The position numbers and the translations under genes are program-made. The notes under the pieces are model-generated. The model did not search any database. It was given only the letters and a program-made list of their open reading frames with translations, and was not told where the DNA came from. A DNA stretch of 64,000 nucleotides from Pempheris klunzingeri (lineage: Eukaryota > Chordata > Actinopteri > Acropomatiformes > Pempheridae): positions 9,252,501 to 9,316,500 of the forward strand of contig NC_092016.1 of the NCBI RefSeq assembly GCF_042242105.1, read 5' to 3'. Numbering within the stretch: position 1 is the first letter of the stretch; each line of letters opens with the position of its first letter. Shown in pieces: positions 61,894-64,000 of this stretch.

Positions 61894-63692
61894 ATGGCAG
61901 AATTCCTCGAAGATCCGTCGGTTCTCACGAAAGATAAGCTGAAGAATGAGCTCACAGCCAACAATGTGCCACTTCCTAGCGGAGAGCATAAAAAAGAAGT
62001 GTACGTGCAGCTGTATCTGAAAAACTTAACCGTACTGAACAACAAGAAGAGCCCACCTGCAGACACCTTCTCCAGCGACGAAGAGCTTCCTGCACCCGTG
62101 GTGTCCAACAAAAGTCGATCTGGAAGAGTAAGTTTACCTCTGATCTCTTGATTGGGTTTTAGTTGTAGGTGTCTGTGATGTGACTGTGTGGATGGATGGA
62201 TGGCGCGAGAGCAAGTCATGACTTATTGTATAATGACGTTGTGACTCAGATGCGTTTATTTATTTTTGTAGAAAGCAACCAAAAAGACAGACAAGCCTCG
62301 CACAGAGGAAGTGGAGGTGACAGATCTCACCGATGAAGATTTAAAACAACAGCTGGCAAAACATGGTGTGGACTCTGGGCCCATTGTCGGTGAGTTTCTG
62401 GAGGCTTGTGTCGGATGTTGGTCAAAAAAAAAAAACTTTTTTGCAACAGAAGAATAAATTCAGGCGCAACAATCACAAGAAAAAAAAATTATGAATAAAG
62501 TTATGATTGTTAAAGTTATTATTTATTCATGAATTAAGTACTCGTGAAATGAAACTATGATCAGTTGCTGTGCACTTTGTGTTGAATTTTTTTGGAATTA
62601 GACTCCTAGAATAGGTTTATGTTCAGTCATAACCTGAATAATACATTTGGCATTTATTCTATATTTTACTTAAACATCAGTCACTCAAATTATTTTTGTT
62701 AAGAGTTTTGACCAATTTATATTTATAAGTGAGACATTTTACGTAAAAAAGACACAGTGCTCTCTGGATGACGAGTTATGTAATGGAGACACTGTTTTTG
62801 AACTACCTCAGATGTATCTTTGGCATTTGAATACGTATATTATATATTATAATATTGTGTTACTTATTGACCAATATAATAAGGTAATTTGTTTGTACAC
62901 ATGTAACTTGTTAGTCAGTACATCAGCGCAAATGAGCTATTAGATAAAATGTAATAGATATATTTGCTAATGTAGGTCCCTGAAGCAGTGCTACGCATGT
63001 CCAAATAATCATGTTATTGGACAAAAATACAAATTCTGAATGTGTTAAAATACTATGTTTTATATCCTTTTTTTTTGCCCCTTCCTCCCCTCCATTCAGC
63101 CTCCACCCGTAAGGTGTATGAGAAGAAGCTGCAGAAGCTTTTGGACCAGCCTCCAGCTGAACCTGAAGCTCCTACAGACGTCACAGCTCTCCCCAAAGCA
63201 GACAGTAACCAGAACGGCAACACAAATTCTGACCAGTACAGTGACAAGGAAGATGGTGAGCTCCGACCACACGTTAATTAGATTTCACATCACTCATGAA
63301 CACAAATAACACGGGCTGAATGTGTATGTAATGTAATGTAATGTAGGAAAACGCACTGATTGTGTTCACATTACTTGTGTTTTCAGAGGAGATCGCTGCC
63401 CCAGAACCGGAGCCAGTTCCTGTGGTAGAGAAGCCAGTGAGGAGCAGAGGGAAAGCTCCGGTTACCGTCAGAACCAGCAGCAGACGACAAACCAAGGTGA
63501 GGCCCATTTTCTCAACCTTTCTCGACCTTAGAGATGACACTATATTCTAAGTTTGTATCAACACGGCATTGTGCTACACTGACAGGTGGTGGTGGAGGAG
63601 GAAGTTATTACTGAAGAAACCCCGAAGAAGGCCAGCGAGAGTGTTGTTGAAGACATCCTTGCCAATGAAATAAGCACACCAACAGGCATGAG
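61894..63692 (+). CDS. tmpo: Thymopoietin / lamina-associated polypeptide 2, first five coding exons (3' end outside the window)
   Basis: Exons: 61894-62127, 62272-62389, 63100-63255, 63387-63496 and 63586-63692; every intron is GT-AG and the frame stays open. The start [20 protein letters not shown] matches the LEM-like DNA/BAF-binding domain of LAP2 (about residues 5-48). Exon 1 ends [11 protein letters not shown]...SRSGR. Exons 2-3 encode [10 protein letters not shown] and the LEM domain ([19 protein letters not shown], then [19 protein letters not shown]), which binds BAF. Exon 5 ends with EISTPTGM, matching the human segment before the lamin-binding region. LAP2 tethers chromatin and lamins at the inner nuclear membrane; the transmembrane exon lies beyond the right edge. 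No LAP2-alpha-type long exon follows exon 3. The 710-bp intron 2 contains only AT-rich sequence. The ATG context (AAACATGG) is good, with no better upstream start in frame. Confidence 0.95.
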
Positions 63693-64000
63693 GTAACACG
63701 TGATGATGACTTTTCCAGATACTTTTTTTGTCTTGTATTGAGATGCGCAGAAACATTATTATATTTGGAAAAATGGCCTAAAAGTTGTACATGAAAGAAT
63801 ATCCTGGACTTCAGAGACACTAGTTTAATTAAATGTTTTTCCCTGAGCTTTCAACTGAATGTCACATCCTCACTCAGCAGTGGTTGCTTTGGCTACCTCC
63901 ATGACAACTGAGCAAACCTAATCTGCTGAAGAAGACCATCAGATGTGGTTCAAAGCTCCAGAAAGTCTTGGAAGTGGATCTTGAGTTGTGTTTTTGTGTG
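63693..64000 (+). other. tmpo intron 5 (start) with a possible alternative terminal exon
   Basis: After the exon 5 donor (AG/GTAACA), an acceptor-like CACTCAG ends at 63877. If used, it continues the frame for eleven residues (S-S-G-C-F-G-Y-L-H-D-N, the first from the split codon) to TGA at 63909-63911. The next constitutive exon is not in the window. Confidence 0.4.

Overview
The window looks like nuclear DNA from a teleost fish, probably a spiny-rayed one. The coding regions match vertebrate genes. The spaces between them hold long (CA)n/(GT)n microsatellites, a tRNA-derived SINE and several short inverted-repeat elements of types I know from fish genomes. No prokaryotic operon, CRISPR array, phage or virus is visible. 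I ran no searches; identities come from reading the translations against remembered family features.

Layout. 0-8.2 kb is non-coding. At 8.25-9.73 kb (minus) lies an intact single-exon Kv1.1 potassium channel gene (kcna1), and 4.5 kb upstream of it at 14.2-15.7 kb (minus) lies a second single-exon Kv1 gene, best matched to Kv1.6 (kcna6). This is the tandem KCNA6-KCNA1 arrangement of human 12p13. 15.7-29.2 kb is repeat-rich and non-coding. At 29.2-30.1 kb (minus) is an intronless class A GPCR of 307 residues that I cannot name; it has TRA where most relatives have DRY. At 33.7-34.8 kb (minus) are the two coding exons of parathyroid hormone-related protein (pthlh), with the prohormone cleavage site built across the splice junction. 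34.8-61.3 kb is a 26 kb gene-poor stretch full of repeats. From 61.9 kb to the end (plus) are the first five coding exons of thymopoietin/LAP2 (tmpo), which runs off the right edge, behind a promoter with two CCAAT boxes 33 bp apart and a CHR-like TTTGAA.

The genes do not form one pathway. kcna1 and kcna6 encode subunits of axonal delayed-rectifier channels that can co-assemble; pthlh encodes a secreted calcium and skeletal regulator; tmpo encodes a nuclear-envelope LEM protein. Their human counterparts are all on chromosome 12, so the block probably preserves an ancestral linkage.

I found no clearly new biological system. The points most worth a second look are the altered outer-pore residues of both Kv1 channels, the preserved A-to-I editing codon of kcna1, the furin site and tandem acceptor at the pthlh splice junction, the non-canonical GPCR, the cell-cycle-type tmpo promoter, a long hairpin at 58.1 kb, and a nested insertion at 60.3 kb.
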